Part shown: positions 1 to 7,141 of the stretch, in pieces | Layout of the letters: each line of letters starts with the position of its first letter | Position numbering within the stretch: position 1 is the stretch's first letter | Source of the DNA: Demequina lignilytica | Lineage (GTDB): Bacteria > Actinomycetota > Actinomycetes > Actinomycetales > Demequinaceae | Assembly (NCBI RefSeq): GCF_030418305.1 | Contig: NZ_JAUHPX010000002.1 | Coordinates: 124,001 to 188,000, forward strand | DNA: 64,000 nt | Direction: 5' to 3' | Program-made: the position numbers and the translations under genes | The notes under the pieces: generated by a model | What the model was told of the DNA's origin: nothing | Database searches by the model: none | The model's input: the letters and a program-made list of their open reading frames with translations, nothing else

Positions 1-1116
1 CGGCAGCTGATGGAGCAGCTCGACCACACGTTCGGCGACGAGGACCGGATCGAGCTCGAGCGCGACGTGCGCGACGACCGCAACATCCGCATCGCGATCA
101 ACCTGTGCTGGCTGCCCGTCACCCCCGAGCAGCTGCTCCGCGACCTCTACTCGAAGCCGCACCTGCTCGACCACGCGGCCCGCGGGCTCACACCCGACGA
201 GCGGGACCTGCTGCTGCGGCCCCCGCACGCGCCGTTCACCGACGCGGACGTGCCGCTGCTGGACGAGGCGGCGGAGCTGCTCGGCGAGATGCCCGGCGGT
301 CGACGGCGCCGGTCCGACGAGCCGTCCGCCGAGGAGATCCAGTACGCGAAGGACGTGCTCGACACGTTCGGCGACGGCGGCATGGTCACCGCCGAGAGCC
401 TCGCGGCCCGCATGAAGGGCGGCACGGCCCGGCTCAGCGTCGCCGAGCGCGCCCGCGGCGACCGCACGTGGACCTACGGGCACGTCGTGGTCGACGAGGC
501 CCAGGAGCTCAGCCCCATGGCGTGGCGGATGCTGCTGCGCCGATGCCCGACGCGGTCCTTCACGATCGTGGGCGACGTCGCGCAGACCACGGCGTCTGCG
601 GGCACACGGTGGTGGCCCGAGACGATGGACCCGCTGTTCCAGAGCTCGTGGGAGCTGCGCGAGCTCACCATCTCCTACCGCATCCCGGCCGCCGTGGCGG
701 CGGCCGCTCAGGGCTTCGCCAAGCGCGCGGGGCTGCCGGTCAGCGAGCTGAGCGCCGCGAGGGAGCTGGACGATGCGGTGGGCATCACGTCGCTGAGGAG
801 GACGGACGATGCGGTGAGCGCCGCCGCCGGGCTCGCGCGCGAGCACGCGGAGGGCTTCGCGGACGCCGCCGGCGGGCTGGTCGCGGTGATCGCTCCGGAG
901 CGGCTGGTCGCCGCGACGCGGGCGGCCGTGGCGGGCACGGAGATCGAGGTGTGCACGGCGCGCGAGTCGAAGGGGCTCGAGTTCGACGTCGCGGTCGTGG
1001 TGGAGCCGGCCGCGATCGCCGTCCGTCCCGGGGACCTGTACGTCGCCCTCACCCGGCCGACGCGGCGCCTCGAGGTGGTCCACGCCGAGCCTCTGCCGCC
1101 CGGCCTGGCCGGCTGA
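1..1116 (+). CDS. HelD/HelR-like superfamily 1 helicase (5'-truncated by window edge)
   Basis: The frame is open from the first base, so only the C-terminal part (about 371 codons) is present and the N-terminal Walker A half lies outside the window. Visible helicase motifs are DEAQ (about nt 493-504), GDVAQT (motif III), SYRIP (motif IV), SKGLEFD (motif V) and YVALTRPTRRL (motif VI). This set fits UvrD-like enzymes. The spacing and the short C-terminus after motif VI resemble the HelD/HelR class that removes RNA polymerase from nucleic acid, rather than UvrD or PcrA. A different actinobacterial UvrD-like ATPase cannot be excluded without the N-terminus. It is convergent with the protease gene that follows, with 16 bases between the stops. 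Confidence 0.75.
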   Translation, partial: RQLMEQLDHTFGDEDRIELERDVRDDRNIRIAINLCWLPVTPEQLLRDLYSKPHLLDHAARGLTPDERDLLLRPPHAPFTDADVPLLDEAAELLGEMPGGRRRRSDEPSAEEIQYAKDVLDTFGDGGMVTAESLAARMKGGTARLSVAERARGDRTWTYGHVVVDEAQELSPMAWRMLLRRCPTRSFTIVGDVAQTTASAGTRWWPETMDPLFQSSWELRELTISYRIPAAVAAAAQGFAKRAGLPVSELSAARELDDAVGITSLRRTDDAVSAAAGLAREHAEGFADAAGGLVAVIAPERLVAATRAAVAGTEIEVCTARESKGLEFDVAVVVEPAAIAVRPGDLYVALTRPTRRLEVVHAEPLPPGLAG

Positions 1117-1132
1117 CGTCTCGCGCGGCGGG

Positions 1133-1945
1133 TCAGCCCGGCTCGCACCCCCCGGCACCGGCGATCGCGAGCCCCTGGAGGTCCCCCGGTCCCCAGTCGA
1201 GGAGCCTCAGGTTCGACTCGTGCATGAGCTCGTGCGTGTCGAGCACGTGCGCGAGGCCCACCACATGGCCGAGCTCGTGCGCGATCACCGCCTCCGCCAG
1301 CGCCGCTCCCCCGTCGGGATCCGCGAGGATCGCGGCGAGGTCCTCGAAGTCGAGGATCAGGACGCCGGCCCGCAGGTAGCGGTCCGCTCCGTACGCACCG
1401 GGCACCGCGCTGGAGCCGCCGAGGCCCGTGACGGAGCCCGCGAGAGACGGGTTCTGCGTCTCGTTCTGGAACCCGATGACCAGCGGGGCGTACCCGCCGT
1501 CGTACCGGTCCTGGATCACGTCCCGCGAGAACGAGGCGGGCTCGGTGGTGGTGCCGAGGTAGTCGAACCGGAGCCCGGTGGCCTCCTGCACGCGCGCGAT
1601 CGCGTCGTGCACGAGCGGCTCCGCACCGTCGGGCATGAGCGTCAGGTTCAGGGTCCACTCCACCGGGCGGCACGGATCGAAGCGGACCGGGCCGCCGCCC
1701 GCGCCCTCCGACGGGAACAGGAAGTCGTACGAACCCGAGGTCGCCACCGGCACCTCGGGCAGGAGGCGCTCGGCGGGACCGTCGGCGACGGGGATGCGCG
1801 CGTCTCCCGTGGACGTCTCGAGCACGTTGCGCGGCGTCCCCCAGTGCGTCACGTCCGACCATTCGACGCCGCGCCACCACGCGCCGGCCACCAGGACCGC
1901 GACGCACGCCGCGACCGCGATGAGGATCCGCGAGCCCGACGACAT
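1133..1945 (-). CDS. Membrane-anchored matrixin-like zinc metalloprotease
   Basis: A 270-residue protein with one N-terminal hydrophobic segment (about residues 7-24), so probably an uncleaved anchor or signal with the body outside the cell. Residues 223-233 read HELGHVVGLAH, the metzincin zinc site HExxHxxGxxH, followed by a Met-turn candidate at Met241 (ELMHES). The family (matrixin/astacin-like peptidase M10-type) is peptidolytic, but the substrate is unknown. A longer open frame runs back over serA. The ATG at 1945 is chosen because it lies exactly six bases after a CAGAGT -10-like hexamer, the same arrangement as nrdR. It is divergent from serA. The Cys pair around the N-terminal domain and near the C-terminus may form a disulfide. 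Confidence 0.8.
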   Translation of the reverse strand: MSSGSRILIAVAACVAVLVAGAWWRGVEWSDVTHWGTPRNVLETSTGDARIPVADGPAERLLPEVPVATSGSYDFLFPSEGAGGGPVRFDPCRPVEWTLNLTLMPDGAEPLVHDAIARVQEATGLRFDYLGTTTEPASFSRDVIQDRYDGGYAPLVIGFQNETQNPSLAGSVTGLGGSSAVPGAYGADRYLRAGVLILDFEDLAAILADPDGGAALAEAVIAHELGHVVGLAHVLDTHELMHESNLRLLDWGPGDLQGLAIAGAGGCEPG

Positions 1946-1951
1946 GCGCCA

Positions 1952-1957
1952 ACTCTG
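1952..1957 (-). promoter_or_regulatory. -10 element of leaderless metalloprotease promoter
   Basis: CAGAGT on the minus strand, six bases before the ATG at 1945. The longer string TGGCAGAGT is shared with the nrdR promoter. Confidence 0.45.
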
Positions 1958-2046
1958 CCACGCGGTGCCACGCTCGTGGTGCCACGACGGGCGTGCCGCG
2001 CCGCATGCAGGCGGGACCGTACGGCGTTTTGCGCGGGCTCGGTTTT

Positions 2047-2063
2047 GGGGGAGGATTGCCCCC
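2047..2063 (+). promoter_or_regulatory. Hairpin presenting the serA ribosome-binding site
   Basis: GGGGG (2047-2051) can pair with CCCCC (2059-2063). The seven-base loop contains AGGA, the likely Shine-Dalgarno core, and the 3' arm abuts the GTG start. The structure is seen directly; a regulatory role is inferred. Confidence 0.4.
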
Positions 2064-3260
2064 GTGCGCGCACTCCTGCTTGAAAGCCTCCATCCCAAGG
2101 CCACCGAGATCCTCACGGCCGCCGGCATCTCCGTCGAGAACCACGCCGGCGCGCTCGACGAGGACGAGCTGATCGACGCCCTCGACGGCGTCCAGCTCCT
2201 CGGCATCCGTTCGAAGACGCAGCTCACCGAGCGCGTCATCCAGGCCCGACCCGAGCTCATCGCGGTCGGCGCCTTCTCCATCGGCACCAACCAGATCGAC
2301 CTGGCCGCGGCCGCCCGCCACGGCATCGCCGCGTTCAACGCGCCGTTCTCCAACACCCGCTCCGTGGTGGAGATGGCCGTGTCCGAGATGATCTCGCTGA
2401 CGCGTCGGCTGCCGGACCACAACAGCAAGCTGCATGCGGGCGTGTGGTCGAAGTCGGCCACGGGCGCCCACGAGATCCGCGGTCGCACGCTCGGCATCGT
2501 CGGGTACGGCAACATCGGATCCCAGCTCTCGGTCATCGCCGAGGCGCTCGGCATGAACGTGATCTTCTACGACAACGCCGAGAAGCTCGCGCTGGGCAAC
2601 GCGACCCGCATGCCGACGCTCGAGTCGCTGCTGGCGGAGGCGGACATCGTCACGCTGCACGTCGACGGACGCGCGGGGAACTCAGGATTCTTCGGGCGTC
2701 CCCAGTTCGAGACCATGAAGCCCGGCGCGTTGTTCCTCAACCTGTCGCGCGGGTTCATCGTCGACATCCAGGCGCTCAAGGAGCAGCTGGAGTCGGGCCA
2801 CATCGGTGGTGCCGCGGTCGACGTGTTCCCGGACGAGCCGAAGAAGACCGGCGACCTGTTCGTCTCGCCGCTTCAGAACATGCCGAACGTGATCCTCACG
2901 CCGCACATCGGCGGCTCCACCGAGGAGGCGCAACGGGACATCGGCATCTTCGTCGCCACCCGTCTGCGCGACTACGTCTTCCACGGGTCCACGTCGCTGT
3001 CGGTGAACCTGCCGAACCTGTCGCTCGACCAGGTCCAGGGGTCCCACCGCATCGCCCACCTGCACGAGAACATCCCCGGTGTGCTCGCGGCCGTGAACCA
3101 GGTGTTCGCGGAGCACAACGTCAACATCGACGCTCAGCTGCTCGGCACTCGCGGCGAGCTCGGCTACGTGGTCACGGACGTGGCGTCCGGCATGGACGAG
3201 GATGCGGTCTCCGCGCTCGCGCAGATGCCCGGCACGGTCCGCCTCCGCGTCCTTTCCTGA
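2064..3260 (+). CDS. serA: D-3-phosphoglycerate dehydrogenase (ACT-domain type)
   Basis: Catalyses NAD-dependent oxidation of 3-phosphoglycerate, the first step of serine synthesis, in the cytoplasm. The 398-residue length matches the short E. coli-like SerA (about 410) rather than the long mycobacterial form with an intervening domain. Visible are the Rossmann motif GIVGYGNIGSQL, the catalytic loop LSRGFIVD, the TPHIGGS histidine motif and a C-terminal ACT domain (about 325-398, beginning IPGVLAAVNQVF) expected to bind serine for feedback inhibition. The GTG at 2064 is taken as the start because it follows an AGGA/GGGGGAGG site, while longer frames extend into the divergent protease gene. 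Confidence 0.93.
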   Translation: MRALLLESLHPKATEILTAAGISVENHAGALDEDELIDALDGVQLLGIRSKTQLTERVIQARPELIAVGAFSIGTNQIDLAAAARHGIAAFNAPFSNTRSVVEMAVSEMISLTRRLPDHNSKLHAGVWSKSATGAHEIRGRTLGIVGYGNIGSQLSVIAEALGMNVIFYDNAEKLALGNATRMPTLESLLAEADIVTLHVDGRAGNSGFFGRPQFETMKPGALFLNLSRGFIVDIQALKEQLESGHIGGAAVDVFPDEPKKTGDLFVSPLQNMPNVILTPHIGGSTEEAQRDIGIFVATRLRDYVFHGSTSLSVNLPNLSLDQVQGSHRIAHLHENIPGVLAAVNQVFAEHNVNIDAQLLGTRGELGYVVTDVASGMDEDAVSALAQMPGTVRLRVLS

Positions 3261-3277
3261 CGATCGGACCTCACGCC

Positions 3278-3348
3278 CCGGCGCGCCGCCCTCGCGGCCG
3301 TCGGGGCGTCGCCGTCTGCGCGTGCACAGGCGAGCGGCGGCGCGCCGG
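3278..3348. terminator. Candidate bidirectional terminator between serA and nrdR
   Basis: A perfect 13-base inverted repeat, CCGGCGCGCCGCC (3278-3290) and GGCGGCGCGCCGG (3336-3348), sits between convergent genes. There is no T-run and the loop is 45 bases, so termination is inferred from position. Confidence 0.4.
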
Positions 3349-3357
3349 GAGCGCCTG

Positions 3358-3843
3358 CTACGAGCCCGCGGAATCGGACTCGGACGCGGCCGCCTCGGCG
3401 TCCTCGGCGCGCAGACGCGCGATCGCGTCCTCGAAGTCGTCGAGCGTCGCGAACGCCTGGTAGACGGACGCGAACCGCAGGTACGCGATCTCGTCGAGCT
3501 CCCGCAGGGGCGGGAGGATCGCCAGGCCGATGTCGGGGGCGTCGATCTCCGCCTGACCGTTCGAGCGGAGCGTCTCCTCGACGCGCTGCGCGAGCAGCGC
3601 GAGGTCGTCGTCGCTCACCGGCCGGCCCTGGCAGGCCTTCTTGACCCCCGAGACGATCTTGTCCCGGCTGAAGGGCTCCGAGACGCCGTTGCGCTTGACC
3701 ACCGTGAGGCTCGCCGTCTCCACCGTGGTGAAGCGTCGACCGCAGCTCGGGCACTCGCGCCGGCGCCGGATGCTGGTGCCGTCGTCCGCGGTGCGCGAAT
3801 CCACGACGCGCGAGTCGCCGTGGCGGCAGAACGGGCAATGCAT
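3358..3843 (-). CDS. nrdR: Transcriptional repressor NrdR
   Basis: Nucleotide-sensing repressor of ribonucleotide reductase genes. The 161-residue protein has the zinc ribbon cysteines Cys3, Cys6, Cys31 and Cys34 (MHCPFC...ECPSC) followed by an ATP-cone domain (about 46-136). The C-terminal tail is acidic and serine-rich, as is common in actinobacteria. The start at 3843 puts the zinc ribbon at the N-terminus as in the family; an 11-codon extension is unlikely. A CAGAGT element lies six bases upstream, indicating a leaderless message. nrdR beside the LysM gene and lexA reproduces the M. tuberculosis Rv2718c-Rv2719c-Rv2720 order. Confidence 0.95.
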   Translation of the reverse strand: MHCPFCRHGDSRVVDSRTADDGTSIRRRRECPSCGRRFTTVETASLTVVKRNGVSEPFSRDKIVSGVKKACQGRPVSDDDLALLAQRVEETLRSNGQAEIDAPDIGLAILPPLRELDEIAYLRFASVYQAFATLDDFEDAIARLRAEDAEAAASESDSAGS

Positions 3844-3849
3844 GCGCTC

Positions 3850-3855
3850 ACTCTG
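3850..3855 (-). promoter_or_regulatory. -10 element of leaderless nrdR promoter
   Basis: CAGAGT on the minus strand, six bases before the nrdR ATG. Confidence 0.45.
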
Positions 3856-3927
3856 CCATGAACGACGCATGCCACCCAATCGCCGGCCGCTCCCGAATCG
3901 CGGCCGGCGCGGGTGACGCCGGGTCGG

Positions 3928-4248
3928 TCAGCCGGCCACCGGCACGTAGATCTGGTCGCCGGCGCGCAGATCGCTGCCGCTCATGGCGTTCAGCTGCTGG
4001 ATCTCGACGACCGTGTCGCGCACGTCCTCACCGGGCTCGGTCCGCGAGACCGCGATCCCCCACAGGGTCTCGCCGGAGCCGACCGTGTACGTGTCCGCGA
4101 CGACCGGCGCGACGTCCCCGGCCTCCGTGGCGAACGCCTGCGGACCCACGACGGCGGCGGCGAGCACCGCGAGCACGAGCGCGAGCACACGGCCGGTGCG
4201 GGCGCGTCGAGCCCGGGCCACGGGGTTCTGCGGTGCGTAGATGCTCAT
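3928..4248 (-). CDS. SOS-inducible LysM protein (YneA/ChiZ-like division inhibitor)
   Basis: A 106-residue protein with a basic N-terminus, one transmembrane segment (about 20-40) and a C-terminal LysM domain (about 53-105, YTVGSGETLWGIA ... LRAGDQIYVPVAG). LysM binds peptidoglycan, so it should act at the membrane-wall interface. The gene is divergent from lexA and preceded by two abutting LexA boxes and a strong GGAGG site, so it is almost certainly damage-induced. Position, domain layout and control match Bacillus YneA and M. tuberculosis Rv2719c (ChiZ), which halt division during SOS. It is shorter than ChiZ and I see no hydrolase domain, so inhibition rather than wall hydrolysis is the likelier role (inferred). 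Confidence 0.85.
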   Translation of the reverse strand: MSIYAPQNPVARARRARTGRVLALVLAVLAAAVVGPQAFATEAGDVAPVVADTYTVGSGETLWGIAVSRTEPGEDVRDTVVEIQQLNAMSGSDLRAGDQIYVPVAG

Positions 4249-4262
4249 GATCGCCTCCTGAT

Positions 4263-4278
4263 TCGAACGCCTGTTCTA
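4263..4278. promoter_or_regulatory. LexA (SOS) box 1, proximal to LysM gene
   Basis: TCGAACGCCTGTTCTA matches the Gram-positive LexA operator (CGAACN4GTTC core). It lies 15 bases upstream of the LysM start codon. Confidence 0.88.
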
Positions 4279-4294
4279 TCGAACGCTTGTTCTA
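4279..4294. promoter_or_regulatory. LexA (SOS) box 2, abutting box 1
   Basis: TCGAACGCTTGTTCTA directly continues from box 1 with no spacer, giving two operators on successive 16-base units. The minus-strand promoter of the LysM gene must lie within or next to them. Confidence 0.88.
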
Positions 4295-4330
4295 GTTCTA
4301 CCATCACGCCCCGACACCCGCAAGACACGC

Positions 4331-4371
4331 TCGAACATATGTTTGATTTCGCATGGCGGTTGCCCTAGCGT
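4331..4371 (+). promoter_or_regulatory. lexA promoter with LexA box
   Basis: The LexA box TCGAACATATGTTTGA spans 4331-4346. It overlaps a -35 candidate TTGATT (4343-4348), which is 17 bases from a -10 candidate TAGCGT (4366-4371). Operator over the -35 fits autorepression. Confidence 0.8.
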
Positions 4372-4436
4372 CGTGACACAAGAGGACCACCGGGGTCTGA
4401 CATCGGATGCGGACCACGAGACGGGAGGCGCGGACC

Positions 4437-5183
4437 ATGGCCCACGACACGACGGACGGGCTCCCGTCCCCTGGCGGCGCCGAGGGCGCCACGGTGCACG
4501 AGCTGCGCGACCCCGCCACCGGGCTCACCACCCGCCAGCGCGCGGTGGTCGACTTCATCCGCGCCACGGTCGCGGACCGCGGCTACCCGCCGACGCTGCG
4601 GGAGATCGGCGAGGCGGTCGGGCTCACGTCGCCGTCATCGGTCAAGCACCAGCTGGTGGCACTGGAGGCGAAGGGCGTGCTGCGACGCGACCCTCACCGC
4701 CCGCGCGCGATCGAGGTGGTCCTGCCCGGCGACGAGCCGCTCGAGGCCGCTCCGCCCGCCGCCGACGAGGCGCCGACGCCGCTGCCGGCGACCGCATCGT
4801 CCGCCGACCACATGGCCACGGTGCCGCTGGTCGGACGGATCGCCGCCGGCGGGCCGATCCTCGCGGACCAGGAGGTCGAGGACGTGTTCTCGCTGCCCCG
4901 CCAGCTCACGGGCGAGGGCGAGCTGTTCATGCTCAACGTGTCCGGAGACTCCATGATCGACGCCGCGATCTGCGACGGCGACTGGGTCGTGGTACGCCGC
5001 CAGCAGAGCGCGGAGAACGGCGACATCGTCGCGGCGCTGCTCGACGACGAGGCGACCGTCAAGACCTTCCGCCGGCGCGACGGCCAGGTCTGGCTCATGC
5101 CGCACAACCCCGCGTACACGCCGATCGACGGCACCCACGCCCGCATCATGGGCAAGGTCGTCTCCGTCCTGCGCCGCGTCTGA
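4437..5183 (+). CDS. lexA: SOS repressor LexA
   Basis: Represses the DNA-damage regulon and cleaves itself when bound to RecA filaments. The 248-residue protein has an N-terminal winged helix (about 30-95, ending in [17 protein letters not shown]), an Ala/Pro-rich linker and a C-terminal S24 peptidase domain. The cleavage site is Ala137-Gly138 (GRIAAGGP), the nucleophile is Ser172 (GDSM) and the general base is Lys209 (TVKTF), so the protein looks fully active. ATG 4437 follows GGAGG at 4424-4428; the upstream ATG at 4407 lacks a site. A LexA box in its own promoter indicates autoregulation. It is convergent with dinG, with only two bases between the stops. Confidence 0.96.
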   Translation: MAHDTTDGLPSPGGAEGATVHELRDPATGLTTRQRAVVDFIRATVADRGYPPTLREIGEAVGLTSPSSVKHQLVALEAKGVLRRDPHRPRAIEVVLPGDEPLEAAPPAADEAPTPLPATASSADHMATVPLVGRIAAGGPILADQEVEDVFSLPRQLTGEGELFMLNVSGDSMIDAAICDGDWVVVRRQQSAENGDIVAALLDDEATVKTFRRRDGQVWLMPHNPAYTPIDGTHARIMGKVVSVLRRV

Positions 5184-5185
5184 CC

Positions 5186-7141
5186 TCAGGACGCGGCGAG
5201 GCGCCGCAGCGCGCCCAGCGCGATCTCGCGGTCGGTCGTGGGCCACAGGTCGGGCATCGACCGCGCGAGGAACCCCCCGTACCGCGCGGTGGCGAGCCTG
5301 GGATCCAGCACCGCCACCACGCCGCGGTCCGATGAGGACCGGATCAGCCGTCCCGCGCCCTGCGCCATGAGCAGCGCGGCGTGCGTGGCGCTCACCGCCA
5401 TGAACCCGTTGCCCCCGCGCTGCGCGACGTCCTCCGTCCGCGCCTGCGCGATCGGCTCGTCCGGCCGCGGGAACGGGATCCGGTCGATCACCACCAGGCT
5501 CGAGGTGCGACCGGGCACGTCGATGCCCTGCCACAGCGACGTGGAGCCGAACAGGCAGGTGCGCTCGTCCTCGGCGAACCGCCGGACCAGCGTCGGAAGC
5601 TGGTCGTCGAGCTGGTAGAGCACCGGCACGTCGAGACGCTCCCGCATCGCCTCCGCCGCCTGCTGGGCCGCCCGATGCGAGGAGAACAGGCCGAGCGTGC
5701 GCCCGCCGGCGGCCGCGACCAGGGCCTCCAGCTCGTCGAGCGCCGCGGCGGACATCCCGCCCATGCCCGGCTTCGGCAGGTGGCGGGCGACGTAGAGGAT
5801 CCCCTGGCGCGGGTAGTCGAAGGGGCTGCCGGCGTCGAGCGTCACGGGATCGTCGACTCCCAGATGCCTGGCGATGGCGCCGAAGTCGCCGCCGAGCGCG
5901 AGCGTGGCGCTCGTCATCACCGACGCCTTCTCCTCGAGCAGGCGCGTGCGGATCAGGCCGGCGACGTCGAGCGGCGCGGCGACGATGCGCTCGGGCACCT
6001 CCGCGTCGTAGTCGCCGTCGCGGGGGGCCAACCAGACGACGTACCGCCCGCTCTCCCCCTGCAGCTCCTCGCAGACGTCGAGGATCTCGCCGAGCGAGGC
6101 CGAGGCGATCTTCCCCGCCGATCCGGCCTGCTCGGCGTGCTTCTGCACCTGCGAGGCGATCGCCCGGGCCGCGCCGCGCACCTCCTCGACCGCCGCCGAC
6201 AGATCGTCCGGCAGACCGAGCCGGAGCCGGTCGACCGTGCTGTCACCGAGCGCACCGTCGAGGTGACGCGCCGCGCGATCCAGGTCCTCGGTGGTGACGC
6301 CGCAGCGTCGAGCGGCCCTCGCCGCGCGGTCCACCGAGGCGACCGTGAGCTCGTGGGTGGCCGACGAGGTGATCCGCTGCACCAGCTCGTGAGCCTCGTC
6401 GACGATCAGCACGGAGTGCTCGCCCAGCATGTCGTGGCTGGTGGCCTGCACGCCGAGCACCGCGTGGTTGGTGACCACCACGTGCGCCTTCGACGCGTCC
6501 TCGCGCACGTGCTGGGAGAAGCATTCGTCCAGCACGGGGCACTTGGACTCGAGGCACTCGCGGCCGCTCACGGACACCTGTGCCCACGCGCGGCCGCTGA
6601 CGCCGGGCACCAGGTCGTCCCGGTCCCCCGTCTCCGTCTCCTCCGCCCACTCGTGCAGGCGCGCGACCTCGCGGCCCAGCTCCGACGTGGGTCCGATCGG
6701 GAGCGTGCCCTCGTCGGGCTCGGGGTAGCCGCCGCCCATCTTGTGCACGCAGAGGTAGTTGCCGCGCCCCTTGAGCAGCGCGACGCGCGCACGCTCGCCC
6801 AGCGCAGGCTCGAGCGCCTCCGCCACCATCGGGAGGTCCTTGGTGAACACCTGCCGTTGCAGCGCGAGGGTCGCGGTCGAGACCACCACCCGCGTCCCGG
6901 ACCGGACGGCGTGGGCGACCGCGGGCACCAGGTACCCGAGCGACTTCCCCGTGCCGGTGCCGGCCTGGATGAGCGCGTGCGCGTCGTCGGCGAGGGTGGT
7001 CGCGACGGCGCGGGCCATCTCACGCTGGCCCTCGCGCGGCTGTCCCCCGAGCGCGGCGACCGCGCGGTCGAGCAGCGCGTCGGCGTCGTGCGCTCCGGAC
7101 CCCGCCGGCGACGCCTGGGTCGCCTCGGATGGGGCCTTCAC
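5186..7141 (-). CDS. dinG: DinG/YoaA-type ATP-dependent DNA helicase
   Basis: Superfamily 2 helicase of the XPD-like iron-sulfur group, expected to unwind 5'-overhang, R-loop or G4 structures in repair. The 651-residue protein shows Walker A GTGTGKSLGYL, the DEAH box (LIVDEAHEL) and motif VI QGAGRLIRSS. A four-cysteine set (NYLC, ECLESKC, DEC) between motifs Ia and II would hold a 4Fe-4S cluster. No N-terminal exonuclease domain is present, so it is YoaA-like rather than the Bacillus-type DinG. The GTG start overlaps the hflX stop as GTGA (7138-7141), implying translational coupling. Despite lying beside lexA, I see no LexA box upstream of hflX or dinG. Confidence 0.9.
   Translation of the reverse strand: MKAPSEATQASPAGSGAHDADALLDRAVAALGGQPREGQREMARAVATTLADDAHALIQAGTGTGKSLGYLVPAVAHAVRSGTRVVVSTATLALQRQVFTKDLPMVAEALEPALGERARVALLKGRGNYLCVHKMGGGYPEPDEGTLPIGPTSELGREVARLHEWAEETETGDRDDLVPGVSGRAWAQVSVSGRECLESKCPVLDECFSQHVREDASKAHVVVTNHAVLGVQATSHDMLGEHSVLIVDEAHELVQRITSSATHELTVASVDRAARAARRCGVTTEDLDRAARHLDGALGDSTVDRLRLGLPDDLSAAVEEVRGAARAIASQVQKHAEQAGSAGKIASASLGEILDVCEELQGESGRYVVWLAPRDGDYDAEVPERIVAAPLDVAGLIRTRLLEEKASVMTSATLALGGDFGAIARHLGVDDPVTLDAGSPFDYPRQGILYVARHLPKPGMGGMSAAALDELEALVAAAGGRTLGLFSSHRAAQQAAEAMRERLDVPVLYQLDDQLPTLVRRFAEDERTCLFGSTSLWQGIDVPGRTSSLVVIDRIPFPRPDEPIAQARTEDVAQRGGNGFMAVSATHAALLMAQGAGRLIRSSSDRGVVAVLDPRLATARYGGFLARSMPDLWPTTDREIALGALRRLAAS

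Noticed and set aside
105..1379. Long plus-strand open frame (424 codons) rich in Arg/Ala/Gly
   Set aside because: Shadow of the helicase frame; composition is the typical GC-rich off-frame translation and it crosses into a convergent gene.
1578..2063. N-terminal extension of serA
   Set aside because: It overlaps the divergent protease gene and has no similarity to SerA; GTG 2064 fits family length.
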